This document shows positions 37,441 to 49,642 of a stretch of DNA of 64,000 nt, piece by piece; position 1 is the first letter of the stretch, and each line of letters opens with the position of its first letter. The position numbers and the translations under genes were made by a program. The notes beneath the pieces are model-generated. The model saw nothing but the letters and a program-made list of their open reading frames with translations. It was not told the origin of the DNA and did not search any database. The DNA is from Thamnaconus septentrionalis (Eukaryota; Chordata; Actinopteri; Tetraodontiformes; Monacanthidae). The stretch spans positions 9,012,501-9,076,500 of the forward strand of contig CM020513.1 of assembly GCA_009823395.1 (NCBI GenBank). Direction: 5' to 3'.

Positions 37441-38407
37441 CTGGGCTGGTGCTTCGGTACTTTATCACTGCCAAGCTCGTGTGTCCAGCGTGTTCATTTC
37501 GGGGAAGTGGAGGCCGGGAGGCGGCCGCGTCCGCGCCGGCTAGAGCGTATTGATTACAGCCGCGGGAGCTCCTGATTGGCTGGCACCTCACCAGAGCCGC
37601 CGCAGTCTCAGGTTGGGCAATCCTAATGGGATCTGTGGGCGCTGCCCGCCAGCATTCTGCCTCCTTTATTTAATTTTATTTTTTTTTGGGCGTATTAGCC
37701 TTTCAATCGGACGATTTGAGGACGATTAAAGTCCTTCCGACTCCAGGATGAAGCCGCAGCAAGCGAGACGTGAACAAAGTGTGGCTCGCCGGACACCAAA
37801 AGGGACGGCGCGCACTGCCAAACTGTCTTTGCAACTGTCGCGGGATCAGTTAAAAAAGAAGAAGAAGAAAAAAAAAAGAAAATCTGGCGTGTAATCTTGC
37901 TCATTTATTTCCAAAAGTTCCCATCAGCCCACAGAGGGACCAACTGTTGTCCTTTTCGTTGCGACAGAAGAAGAAAGCGGCCAGCGCAAACTTAAAAAGA
38001 AAAAAAAAATATTAAAAAGATGCTATTGCGGGTATAATGACTGGCGCCAAGGTGACACAGTGTGGATGTTTTATTACAGCTGGGTGGCATTTTTACATTT
38101 TAACGAGAGGGAAAAACGACACAGTCGGCGTTCCTCGGCTGTTTTCTCTCCACTGCTGGCTGGCCTTGGCAAGAATTCTGCTATAAAAAAAAAGATATAT
38201 AAATATATATATATATATATATTTTTTTTTTTCAAACAAAGACGCCTCTAGCATGCACCAATAAAAAGTGTTCCAACATTAACCGGTAAAAATCTGATAT
38301 ATCTTCAGCAGTTCCAGCAGGCAGGAGGTTCCTCCAATCGTTACCCAAGGTTGTTTTTGGTTCTACCGCTTTTTACATTTTCCTGTGTGAAATAAATCCT
38401 ACAGATG

Positions 38408-38462
38408 CCACCTCCACCACCTTCTCCACCACCTTCTCCACCACCTTCTCCACCACCTCCAT
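38408..38462. repeat. 12-bp minisatellite (CCACCTTCTCCA)n
   Basis: About four copies of a 12-bp unit. It gives a Pro/Ser-rich spurious frame (PPPSPPPSPPPS). Confidence 0.9.
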
Positions 38463-39009
38463 CACTGGAACCCAGAGGACGAGGGAGGAAACTATCCGGC
38501 GTCACACGCTTCACACGGGACACTTGGGGGCACAGAAACTATTCCGAGTTGATTTTTTTTTTTTTTTTTCTTTTAAGGTTAAAGAAACGATCCATGAATA
38601 TATTTCACACTCCTGGCTGTATTCCATTTGTGTTCGGGGGGCCTTGATATGTTTCGATCGTGCTCGCCTCCTCGCTGATGTATCTAAAAACTACTTCCGC
38701 ACGGCACTCCAGCCCTGGGCTGTAGATACGCTGGGCAGGAAATGGGGAAAAAAATGGAAAAACAAGTGAAAAAAAGAAAAAAAGAAGGAATATAACATAT
38801 TGCCAAGTGGATTTTTTTTCAGTTCATGGTGCAACTTGAATGTTTCTCCACCTCCGTGTCTGCGCCGGCGAGGCTGAGGAGCCGTCTCCTCGGCCCTGGA
38901 GGGGTCTCACACCTCTGCCCACACTTGACTCCCCCCCCCACCTGCCCTTCACTGGCTCATCCACTCACAACGCTCGCGCAATCTCAGCCATCATAATGGG
39001 GGAATGAAA

Positions 39010-39190
39010 GGGGGAGTTTATAAAGTGAAGTGCACATCAGATGGGCTGTAATGAAATCTTATCAAATGTGTTTCCCGCGCCGCGTTATTTGCATATAAAT
39101 GACATAATATAATAACCGCGCCGCGCCGCTACCTGGGAGGAGTAAATATTTCTCTGTCTGCTTTGTTTCGCCGCCGTGACACCGGTGGTG
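39010..39190. promoter_or_regulatory. Unique TAAT/octamer block, possible enhancer
   Basis: The octamer ATTTGCAT (39087-39094) sits within GTTATTTGCATATAAATGAC, between CGCGCCGCG blocks and with further ATAAT and AAATATT motifs nearby. No repeat signature. The mixture of POU/homeobox-like words in a non-repetitive island is typical of conserved developmental non-coding elements, but conservation was not tested. Confidence 0.25.
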
Positions 39191-42100
39191 GGGAAGCGAG
39201 ACGCTAATTGAAGGGAGCGGAGCGTCTTTTTACGTGACGAGTGACATTCAATTACGCCGGCGGGATCAGATTAGGCAAAACCTCTCCCGGAAAACCGCTT
39301 GGAAACAATGTTTTGCCGGGAGGCGGCTGGCCCGCCGCCGCCACGGCATAATTTGAATGGCGGAGGGTTTGCCTGGGGAAGAGGGAGGGGGGGGGGGCAG
39401 CCCCGGATGAAATCGCCGCGCTATGACCTGCGAATGATTGGATGTCCACGGCGAAGCGGCGACGGCGGAGGAGGGAAAGAGGGGCGAGGCGGACGGAAAA
39501 TTAAAAAAAAAAAAAAAAAAAAAAAAACAGAGAGAGGAATAAGGAAGAAGGGAAAAAAAAAATGAAAGACAAGGAAGAGACCTGGAGTGGAGGAGGAATA
39601 AAGGAGGAGAAGTTGCAGCAGCAGAGGGTTCGGGGAGGGCCGCGGGGGGGCGGCTGTCATTCATCATGGACAAATAAGCCATTAGACGGGGTAAGCTTCC
39701 TTATCGGGCCGCCGCTGTCAGGACGGCGGGGCCGCCAAGGTCGGCGTGGGGGCAAAAAACCGGGTCACTTTACTCACAGCCACCCGCTACGCGCGACACC
39801 CGACGCCGATCGGGGGGGATAATTGTGTACCTCCATCCGTCCCGCCGTCACTCTGGATTTGCATAAATGAGCTTCAGGGAGAGTTGGAAGGGAGAGCAGG
39901 CGCCAGGCTGGCCGCCGCTCTCACTTCCTGCCTCCGACGAGTTCACCGTCGCAGTGGAGCGTCGGAGAGGACCGACTGTCGGTTAGACGGTCGCCTTTGG
40001 AATGACGGGTGTACTGTAAGTATACACGGCTAACAACAGGCAAGGGTATTTACCTTTGAGGCTAAGTTTCAAGAAAATGTAAAAAAACAAAAAACAAAAA
40101 AAAACAAAACTTATGGATCTTTATTTTTTATCATGGATTTCTTTAAAAACAAAATTTTCATTCATAATCATTAGTTGTTTTTTTTGTGTGTGTGTGTGTG
40201 TGTGTGCCACCGTGTCGCCCCTGCCCGGAAATACAGTATATTAATAAAAATGCATATTCACAGTACAATAAAAGTAATTTGGTTTTGTTACACATAGAAT
40301 GGTTCTTATTTAGATATAAGAATATAAATATATTTCAGGGGTCTTGCTCTCAGTTAGCTGCCATCATGCACTGCCGAATTTCTAAGGAAGCCTGGTGTGA
40401 ACAATCCAGCTGCCTGACAGTGTGCTTCATACTTGCTCGCTTCAAAATGAACGAAGGTGGACGAGGTGTCCAGGTTTGTGAGCTCACGCCTGCGTAGTTC
40501 ACTGGCAAGCTTAGGAGAGGGAGGGTGAGCCAATCTAAAATCTGACCACTAGATGGCAGAATTTTACACACTGTACCCATAACTTAAGTTTTCCTCTTAA
40601 AGGTTATAGTGCATTTTGGCCGCATTTTGAAATTGCATCTGAGGGCCCAGTATTCCAAACATTTTGTGTGTGTGCGTGTGTGTGTGTGTGTGTATAATGG
40701 TTGCTGAGATGTGGTTTTGAGTTTGACAGTAAACTAAAATAGATTGAACAAACACTCCCGACCATTGAATCCCCCCCATAAAAACTCAGACATTTGCAGA
40801 TTTATCCCACTCAGAGAGTAAACAAACGCCCACTGACCCAATTCACGCCTCTTTCCTCCTCCTCTGCAGAACACGGTGGAGGACGGAAGGACCGTACAAT
40901 TTCATCGATCCACCGACCTTGGCAGCCCGCTGCTGCGAGATTGGTCAGAAAGCCACCGAAGAGCCAGGAAGTTGACCTGTCATTAGCAGCTCTCCGGTTG
41001 CAACCGCGGCCACTCGGTGCGCTGAAATCGGACCGTCTGATGGGTCGGTCCGTCTTCAGCGAACGTCTTCAGGAAACGTGATCGCCCTCCACGGCGGTAA
41101 ATTATACATCCGGCTGCGGCGCTACGCTAACCTCTTGCATCACGCGACTGTTTTTGGCAGATTTTGTATTTCTCTCCGGACGTCGCCGCATCCCCGGACG
41201 CCCGACAAACAAGGTTGGCATTTATCAATATTAATCAAAAGCGAAAACAGCGTGCATTTAAATAATTCACGCGGGCGGTGTGGCACGTTCACACACCTTC
41301 ACCTCTTCGGCAGGGATTGAGGGAAAAAAAATGCATCCACGAATCCACTTTTCAAGAGTTCACAAGCTTTTAAAATGGATGCGGTGCAGCTGCCGCACTT
41401 CAAAGAGAGGCGGGCGCATGAAGATAGAGTTGACCAGAGGAAAAAAAAAAAAAAAAAAGAACTGCGGTGTGAATGATTCATCGGTCGGGCTGGGATCAGG
41501 ATCGGGATCAGCAGGGCGGTGCCGCCCAGCCTTCTGGGAAATGGAAGTCAAAACTTTGCGCCATTTCCTTTTACTTATTGTTTCTGTGATGAGCCAGATT
41601 CCTCCGTTGAACGTTCACTCGCGTGGACGCGCAGAGGTCGTTGCAGACTTGGTTCAGATTCCTTCCCATCTGATAAGACAACACCGCCCGTCCCCGCCGG
41701 GCTGCCGTAGGCACCGATCAAAAAGAGGAAACGCTTGTTAACATGAATTTCCCTCCTCGCCGCCAGACAGGTTTGGTTTGCAATCCCCGGTAAATTCTAA
41801 TGTGCGCCGCGCGATCAGGCGCCGTACGTCGCTGTACGACCTGTCAGCTGTCCTGGTGTCCTGCACACCGGGCGGTTTTAGCGGTATTCACAGTCATTGG
41901 CTGGCGTGAAATGGATTTCAAAGCAGGTGGGGCAGGCAGTAGAACAGCTGGCGGATTGCAGGTCGTGGAGCCGCTAGGATGTCAGCGCGGTGTTGTGTGA
42001 GTCAACCGTTCATGTGGCCGCTAGCGGAGAGGCAAAAATGACGAAAGGCAAACCAGAGGCACAAGCTCGTCTGTGTGTCAAGGGAAGAGGACGAGCGGAG

Positions 42101-43111
42101 GAGGGTGACTCATCCACCGTGTCTGTGATTTTATTGGTCCGTTTGGCGGCAGGTTCCAAACTTAGAAAGTTCCATTGGTCTCTTTAAGTGTGTTATGAAT
42201 GACATACATTGCATACATTTCTCACTCTTTCTATGCAACAATGGATGCACTGCGCTCTCAACTACCAACTCCTGTTATAAAACAGCAACGTCGCTAAAGT
42301 TGTGCGACAAACTTTCAAAACCGTGGCATCGGAAACGTACAAACCTGACTCAATGCTAACTCCTACTACATTTAATACAACTTTTAATTGATTCAACTGC
42401 AAAAAAACAACACAAACCTTCGTTGGGCTTCTAAATGTCCTCACTACAGCTGTGTTCTTAAGCTAACATGCTAGCTGCATCCAAACTAGCGCTGTAGATT
42501 GCATTTGTATGAAAAGCTGCCATTCCTTTCTGTTGATTGTTGACCAGTGACGTACGCGCGAGAAAATTCTTGACGGGTTGAACATATTCTTAAAAATGCA
42601 TCAGCTAGCGTTAGCCACGGCAGCTTCCGACTAGCAGCAGCGAGCGACAACCAGCCGAGGTCAGTGCTGCGCAGGGGCCTCGATGGAAACACGTCCCTGC
42701 CTGACTTTTTCTTTTCTTTTTTTTCTTGTGAAGCAGATTGATTTCCGCTCGCGGGGCTCTGATGAAGAAGAGAGAGTGAGGGAGAGACAAAGGCCTCGGC
42801 GTCCTTTAGACTCGCTGGTTTTGGTACATCCAGCAGCGTTTGCCGTCAGAAAAATCAAAGGCCGTCATCGATCTGAAGCCGTCGCTTGTCAGAGCGACAC
42901 GAGCGGCGAGGGGAGATGTGCGGGGCAAAAAAAACAAAAAAACACAGAGCGCCGGAGCCGATATGCACATCAGGGAGAGGATTTCTCTTGCTGAGAATCA
43001 AACTGATCTCAAAGTTGCAATGAAAAAAAATTGATTGTCTAATTTTTCCGCCTGCGAGAGGAGACACATCGAGTCGGAGGTGAAGTTTGGTCTGACTTCT
43101 TGTTCCATCTC

Positions 43112-43116
<5 letters not shown>

Positions 43117-43157
<41 letters not shown>

Positions 43158-43166
43158 TCTCCCTGT
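43117..43166. repeat. (CT)n microsatellite
   Basis: Perfect CT from 43117 to 43152 (18 units), then CCCTCTCTCCCTG imperfect repeats. Confidence 0.95.
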
Positions 43167-44099
43167 CTCACAAAATCACCAAGGCGGCGCTCGCATATTG
43201 CGGCCGCACCGCCTGTCGTCGCCCACACTGAGAAGTGGGACAATTGAATCCTTCTGCACTTCCATCTGGACAAGTCTCACTTCCTGCTTCTTCTACTTTT
43301 ACTTTTAGCCTGCACTTTCAGGGGGACACTGTGAATGTTTTATTTTCTGACAGCGTACCGACTCACAAAACATTTCAGCTTTGAAAATAACAAGCGTGTT
43401 GGTGGAGATCTATAGGATCTACATTTCTTTTTTTTTTGGCTCGTTTCAACAGCGTTTAATCGAAAGCAAGGGCACGAGAATGCCAATACCGCAGATCAAA
43501 TCAAAAGTTGACTTTTGTTATTTTTTTCTTTTTCGGGCGTCGCAGACTTTGAGGAACTTGTGAAAAACTTCCCGGTGGTGCTGCGGATCGACAGCTTCAC
43601 CGATGGGAAGGATTCTCCACCTTCTGGGGCTGAAGACGAACAAGGCGTCTCCTTCAAAGGAGTCTGACTGCATCGTGCATCGAGCAGGAGCCTATTAATT
43701 GTTGTGATAAATCTCGGCTGCAGGCAGGCTGAAGTCCAACATCTCGATTTCGCCCCCCTAACGAAGGCGCCTTTTGAAGAATTGTGGGAAGAAAAAACAA
43801 AACAAAAACTTGGAGTTCTCCTCAGGTGCTTTCACACCCGGCCTTGTTAAATTTGATGAAAATGAGTTCCACTTTGTCTTCACAGCTTCACGCAGTCATC
43901 AGGCTCCACAAGCACAATCCAACCTGCTGCTCGACACTTTCTGCAAGTGTGTCACTCTGTCTTCCTGTTCCAGCCCTGCTCTGTCCAAGCGGTCCGACTG
44001 GCTTCTTCACGCTGGGTGAAGAAGTGGCGCAAGATGATGTTTGCTTTTTTTCCTTGAGCCCTTTTTCTCTAATTTGCTCTCACAGGAACGCCCAACATT

Positions 44100-44430
44100 C
44101 TTTTCTATTTTAGACTTTGCATTGTAGTTTGCTTAAAATCCTTCAAAGAGAAAAACGGAACAACTGATCCAATCAGTCACACAGAAAGTTTTCTGGAAAT
44201 AATTTGCCGATTTCTCAACACTGCACACGCTGACTATTGTATGAGGAATTAGGACCTTTTAATTAGAATTTGGAGAAATTGGCTTGGTGAGTTTTCCTGG
44301 CAGTAAAGAAGCTGCTGATCAATGCAGGTGATGATGATGTCATCACGTTTTTTTCTCCCAACGATCCAAACGGCCGACAGCTCTTTTTCTCAAAAACAAC
44401 TGATCCAATCAGCCACACAGACCAGAGGAA
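44100..44430. repeat. Diverged local duplicate, related to 47080-47290
   Basis: CCTGGCAGTAAAG, GATCAATGCAGGTGATGATG and TTTGCTTAAAAT recur in the same order at 47080-47290. In addition ACAACTGATCCAATCAG(T/C)CA occurs twice within this block (44159 and 44396). It may be an old segmental duplication or two copies of an unknown repeat family. Confidence 0.45.
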
Positions 44431-44977
44431 GTCAACGCAGACACAGAGAACTAACACCTGTCACACACACACACACAAAAAAAAAAAAAAAAATAAATTA
44501 ATCATCATTCAATCCCTCAATCCAGCAGCGCCAACCAACCAACCAGCGACCGCGTCCAATCGTCCGGGGCCACACTTTCAATCAATTAGGTGACTATTAA
44601 ACACTCGGCTGATCAGGTCGGTTAGCCGCGTCGGTTCCAGCAGTTCCGGATGGGAGGTTTTTCAGACTGCAGGCTTGTCGGACACCGGCGCCAGCGGGAG
44701 CCGGGCCGAGCGAGTGTGTACCGCCTCAATTAAAGCGCGCGCTAAAGTGTCCGACAGCGGCTCATATTCCTCCAGCGGCGGCGAGCCCAATCGATGCCGT
44801 GGCATTCGTCACCCCGCCGCAGAGGCAATCATCCCCACCGTTGTCTCGCCTCGGTGACGGGCGGAGACGGAGGGAGGCTCACGTGGACGCCCCTGTGGTG
44901 CGACATGGGAAAAAAAAACAAAAAAACAACACGTCTCCGGTGCCGCAGCACCGGGACTCTTCACCCAGACGACCCAC

Positions 44978-45156
44978 CTCTCTGTCCAGCAGCATGGCGG
45001 GGATGGCGGTGACGATGTCGCCCCGCTCGGCGTCGATGTAGAACATGTTGGAGGACGGGTTGCCCGGCGACTGCCTCACGATGTTGTAGCGCAGCGCGGC
45101 GTTGTCCGTGGCCGGGTCGTCTGCGTCGAAGGCCATCATGGTCATCACCGTCGTCC
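44978..45156 (-). CDS. cdh13: T-cadherin (cadherin-13) exon A: most of EC2
   Basis: This 179-nt exon completes a split Gly codon with GG and then encodes 59 codons. The protein begins [20 protein letters not shown], continues LRYNIV and [17 protein letters not shown], and ends [19 protein letters not shown] is the DxD calcium-binding motif of EC2 and LLDRE the conserved cadherin LDRE signature. NMFYID with GDIVT is distinctive of CDH13. The acceptor is TTCTCCTCGGCAG before 45156 (phase 1) and the donor is GAG|GTGGGT after 44978 (phase 0). It is the first cdh13 exon in the window. The exon encoding EC1 and the start of EC2 was not found up to 64000. A tandem repeat begins 32 bp beyond the acceptor. 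Confidence 0.93.
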
Positions 45157-45188
45157 CTGCCGAGGAGAACGTGAAGCAAATTTAGCTT

Positions 45189-45830
45189 GAAGTTGTGAAT
45201 GTTTTTTTTTTTCTGTTGTAGTTTAAAGCAACAATTAGCTTTGATGATTCGGAAATGCAGGCTGCAGGAAGCTTTATTATGGCACAGCGCGGTGCTAATT
45301 TTTTTGTTACGGTAGTAGGTGCTAACAGGTAAACAAGATCAGCTGGATAATTTGCATTGTATATTCTGGCTATGTTGTTAAAACTCCTTCATCCGCCCAG
45401 ACAATCAAGTTAACACTTATGGACATGTTTCCCTGGCTGGTATAAAGGGAAAAAAAAAAAAAAAAAAAAAAAACATCCAGGAAGACACAAACATCGCAGG
45501 TCACATGATCTTTATGTTGAATTTGAAGTTCTAAATATTTTTTTTAAAGCAACAATTAGCTCTGGCCTCTCGGAGATGAAGGCTGCATGGAGCTTTGATA
45601 TGGCAAAGGACGGTGCTACATGACAGAGGTAAACAAAAGCCAGCTGGAGAATGTATATTGTATATTGTGTATGAATTGTGAATGACCCCAGTTTCCCTGT
45701 CTGTTATAGAAACATACAGGAAGACACACACAGCAAAAGCCATGTGATCTTGATGTCAAATCTGAAGTCCTGAACCTTTTTTCAAGCAACAATTAGCCTT
45801 GAACAGCTAAGAGATAAAGGCAGAAGATAC
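45189..45830. repeat. Three-unit tandem repeat beside the acceptor of exon A
   Basis: Unit 1 (45189-45524) and unit 2 (45525-45762) share, in order, GAAGTT, a T run, TTTAAAGCAACAATTAGCT, GGCTGCA, GGAGCTTT or GGAAGCTTT, TATGGCA, GGTGCTA, GGTAAACAA, CAGCTGGA, GTATATT, TTTCCCTG, CAGGAAGACACA and CATGTGATCTT or CACATGATCTT. A third unit (from 45763) is truncated after CAAGCAACAATTAGC. Unit 1 has extra sequence and a poly(A) run at about 45451-45473. This is a local tandem duplication, diverged by substitutions and small insertions. Confidence 0.8.
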
Positions 45831-46732
45831 ACAGATTTAGCATTTTTTTCGATGTTTTTGAATGAATGAATTTGTTTTAGGGAATTCCTTCCTAATATGC
45901 TCTGAAAGTTTTTAAGGAAACACTCTCTCTTGTATCCATGCTTTGCACCAGCACTCGGCAGCCCAACAACCAGCTGCGGTCAAAAATAACCACGGCCTGA
46001 ATTTCACAGAGTGACAGGAATCTCTGTCTGAATTCAGAGCAGCTGTCTTGTCGCCGGCGTGTTGCCACACGCAAAGGGAACACGGCGAGCGGAGGTAAAA
46101 ATAAACGCGCCGCGCATCTCTGATGGATGAGAGAGTCGCTCGGGCTGCTGGAATTAAAGCGGTCACGGTCGCAGGTGTTTGAAAATTGCAAGGCGCTGCC
46201 GCACTGACAGCCACTTAAAAAGTTAGCCCTCCCTATTAATGTGTTTTCCTCCCGCGCCGCCGCTAACAGCGGGGCGCATTTTCTTTGGTAATGGGAACAA
46301 AAATGAAAATCCTGCCCGATGCAGCTGAGCGAAAACAGGAGTCGGCCGGTGATGCGGCTTCAGTCGCCGTCTCCCACAGTCGGTGGTGAGCGGCGGCTCG
46401 TGCACGTACACGCAGGTTCACAATATTGACATGTGCAAAGTTCCTGTCCTTGAAATGAATGATGATGAAAGTCGGCAATTAATGGTTCTGCTTCCGTCCA
46501 GTATTTTAAATGCAATAAATTGATTTGTCTTGAATTTAATTTGTTTTGAATGGGCTTCTGAATGCGAATATTAACATTCCTGATTAACTTGATTAACTCA
46601 AAGTGTCACAGGTGTCTCAAAGTGTTAAGTTAAGGTGTCACATAACTTAAGGTTAATGTGACAACTCTGACTTTCCCTGTGAAGAAAACGATCTCCCACT
46701 AATTGACTGGACCTGCTTTTGCCGACCTTGAG

Positions 46733-46810
46733 TTTTCTTTGAACATGACTTGACTAAATTCTTCCTGTTGTTGATGATGCCCCTTTAAAATGCTCCTGGC
46801 AAAGGATCCG
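46733..46810. repeat. Diverged dispersed repeat, related to 49976-50066
   Basis: GTTTTCTTTGAACATGACTTGACTAA and CCTTTAAAATGCTCCTG recur at 49986-50066 as GTTTTCCTTGAACATAAAAT, GACTAA and CCTTTAAAATGCTCCTG at a similar spacing. The class is unknown. Confidence 0.45.
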
Positions 46811-47079
46811 TTCAAAGTATGTGACGTCTACAACTGCACTAAGGAGACAACTTAACCCTTTGGTTGTGACCAGTCATTCGCACCTTTGTGAATATTTGTA
46901 TTTTTATTAGTCACCCTTTACTCCATCCACTTGTTTGTGCACTTTGTCCACTTCCTAGTTTTCTGAAAATCATCATTGATTTCTGAGTACTGTCTTGAAC
47001 ACACGATGACTGACTACTTGATTATTAACCCAGAAGAGCTCTGAAAATGTAGGAGTTTGTATTTGCTAAGTGTGTTTCT

Positions 47080-47290
47080 ATTCTGACATTTTGAGGTGAT
47101 TTGCTTAAAATTCAGGAGCACTTGTCTCAGTCTGAGGTCCCCTGGCAGTAAAGTGGTGTAATTTTCAAAACGAGTTGCAGATCAATGCAGATGATGATGC
47201 CATTACGTGCCTGTCTTTATTTTTTTTCCGCCGCCGGCTAACAACAATCCGAGTGGCCAGTAGCGTTTCTCATAAATCCTGCCTTAGTTA
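47080..47290. repeat. Diverged local duplicate, related to 44100-44430
   Basis: It shares TTTGCTTAAAAT, CCTGGCAGTAAAG and GATCAATGCAGATGATGATG with the block about 2.9 kb to the left, in the same order and orientation. Confidence 0.45.
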
Positions 47291-48856
47291 TCGGATGCAT
47301 AGCCGATTTTATTGCCGAAATAATAAACCCGTCCCAAGTTCTTAGTATTTTCTTCTGGGAAACACCTTGTGATTATTATTGACCCACTTCTCAAATAATT
47401 CTTCCTAGCATAAAACGAGCGCCTCTGCGCGTCTCGTCGATCATAAACAGCAACCTGTTCTCACCCTCCCACCCCCACCCCCCTCGCTACCCAGTCGTAT
47501 TTTGCCACGGCACATTAGCCTCGCGCTTCGTGAGAGAAATATAGTGAGGGGGTAAAAAAAAAAAAAAATCTATATATGCAAAGCCTGCAGTAAACGACGG
47601 ACGGCTTAGTAGTAATAAATGCCTCCAGTCCGGCTGATGCCGGAGAGGGGCAGGGAGGTGTGGCGTTCATCCCCTTGGCATTTGCACTTCAAGGTGAACC
47701 ATTAATAGTTGAGTAAACCAGTAATCCTTCCTCGGAAGAATAATTACACAGTCCCATCTCTTTCATTACCTAAATTCTGTTCCACTTCACACCTTCAAAA
47801 GAACCACCAAGAGATGAGTCTGGGAGCGTGCATTGCACGCGCACACTCAGATGCGCAGACACACTTAACCGGTGGTAAATTAGAACGTCTAAAGCGCCGG
47901 CAAAAATTGGTTATAACAGGTCTCGGTAAACTCATCCGCTCGCCCCGCAGTCATGCCGACCCACCGCCGAACGCACCCCGCTGCTAATATAACACATTTT
48001 AATGCTATCAGGAGTCACGCTGAGTCCCTCTCAGCCTCGCTCGCCGGCCGTCTTCATCAGATACTATAACTCCACCAATAAACGACTATCACGTTGCCAA
48101 CGAGCATCCATCACCTCGGGGCGGGGGAGGGGTTTGCGTCCCGGCGTCGGCATCACTCATCTCACGGCGTGAACAGCCAAGCGAGGAGGAGCGGCCGCAT
48201 AACATCCCGACAACCGCTCGGCCGTTGTGTTTAAATCACGACGTAATGTCGGAACGCGTGTACCGGCAGACCGGGCAGAAGACGGCCCCTCCGTCTGCTT
48301 TATCGGCGTCATCGTCCGGCAGAAGCCAAGGTCCGATCGATCCTAGCCGCGCCGAATGGTTTACGGTTAGTGTTAGCGCGCCGCCGCCACTGTCATATCA
48401 CCTGGGCTGATCTGCGGGTGCTAAAAGCTAAAACGCTTCCTCCTTTGTCGGACTGGCTAGTGAGACTGAGAATGTGTTCACACAAGTGCACCTGTCGCGG
48501 ATTGATTTCATCGGACCGCGCGGCTAACTAGCTACGTATCGCCGGCGAGCACCGAGGGGAAATCAGCAGACGCCGGCAGATCTGCGGGCGCCGCCGGGGA
48601 GCTGACGCGGCGGGAGACGTCGAGATAAGGCAGCAGGACGCAGGGCAGGCCGGGGGGAAAGAGGTGATCGGGCTGCCAGAGTGTGTTTGAGTCAGCTGTG
48701 TACTCGCACAGTCACACACACACACACACAGTGTCGCCGCTGTTGTCTCCGAAGCTATCAGCAGGACTGTGTCTGATCCTTATCTTGTAAAAAAGCAAAC
48801 AGTTCAAACAGGAGGGCGGATAATCTGGAAATATTTTTCCATAATATAAATCAAAC

Positions 48857-48965
48857 TGGGCATCATAGCGGTGCAGTGGTAAGTGCAGGCGACTCGCAGC
48901 CAAAAGATCACCAGTTCAATCCCTCTTTGCGGAGCTCACCTGGTCTCAACATGCATCTGAGTGTA
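48857..48965 (+). mobile_element. tRNA-related SINE head
   Basis: The sequence CATCATAGCGGTGCAGTGGT, then AAGTGCAGGCGACTCGCAGC, carries an A-box-like AGCGGTGCAGTGG. Forty bases later it has a consensus B box GTTCAATCC. The acceptor and T arms do not pair, so it is not a functional tRNA. The 3' body is not recognised. Confidence 0.5.
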
Positions 48966-49030
48966 GATGGTTTGTTTTTCTCTCTGTGGCCCTAAAACGG
49001 TTCAGAGTGTAACCTTACTTTCACTCTATA

Positions 49031-49487
49031 GCTGCGTTCAGACTGCAGGCAAATCTGATTCAAATCTGATTCCTTCTCAAATCCGTTTTTAGGGCTGAGT
49101 GTCCACACTGTTTTTAACAAGTATCCAAATGGGATCTGGCTCCGTTCAGACTGGGCCACATTATTGACCCATCTGACAGGTTGCTGTAGCAACGACGTCG
49201 AAGCGGAGGCGTCGTCCAGCGTAGCGCGCAGTGTGTGACGTCATATAATTGCGACAGCGGCACTTGTTGCGATACTTGTTGCCCTGGAGCTTGGCTCGAA
49301 TGGAGTTTTCTCCCCACACACTGATGAGCCAATGAGTTTGCTCCTCTCTCCAGGGACTGCTCTTTCAATCCGTTTTGCAAAAATTGGATTTCGTTTGATT
49401 TGTGACTGTTCAGACTGCAAAAGAGCCATCCGGTTTCAATCCGGATGGGGTAAAAATCGTATTTTGGCTGGCAGGTCTGAACGCGGC
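49031..49487 (+). mobile_element. MITE with GCTGCGTTCAGACTGC termini, copy 2 (long form)
   Basis: It starts GCTGCGTTCAGACTGCAGGC and ends GCAGGTCTGAACGCGGC, inverted termini. It shares its first about 110 bp and its end with 7848-8023, in the same orientation, and has about 280 bp of extra interior. That interior includes GTTGCTGTAGCAAC (a small hairpin), TGTGACGTCA and a second inner TGTTCAGACTGCA copy. The plus-strand relation suggests that copy 1 is a deletion derivative. Confidence 0.78.
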
Positions 49488-49642
49488 TTGTGACACCCGG
49501 GATAGAATCTAGACTTAGAAGCACCTCATAAGTACAGTGAGAAGAAAACTAAAACAAAGAACAAAGAACAAACTGAAGGGACATCTCTTTTATTCTCTCA
49601 TGAGTTTGGACAAAAACCAAACAAACAAACAAACAAAAATTT

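Larger units (their letters stand above)
14802..44977 (-). other. cdh13: cdh13 intron between exons A and B (30.2 kb)
   Basis: This intron runs from the donor GTGGGT beside exon A (44977) to the acceptor GTCTTCCAG beside exon B (14802). It contains the Tc1-like relics at 20195-20448 and 24560-24630, a MITE at 21193-21685, a SINE at 23690-23876, a hAT element at 26082-26342, a minisatellite at 27820-28075, a Tc1/mariner MITE at 29844-30089 and a MITE at 35851-36138. Long runs without recognised repeats are 14802-19500, 21700-23640, 30100-34600 and 36200-43100. They mix AT-rich sequence with GC-rich blocks rich in TAAT and octamer motifs, possibly regulatory. No second gene could be supported on either strand. 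Poly(A)/poly(T) runs occur near 31003-31024, 36522-36543 and 39500-39525. Confidence 0.85.

Noticed and set aside
48857..48930. Possible functional tRNA on the plus strand
   Set aside because: A and B boxes are present but the acceptor and T stems do not pair, so it fits a SINE head better.
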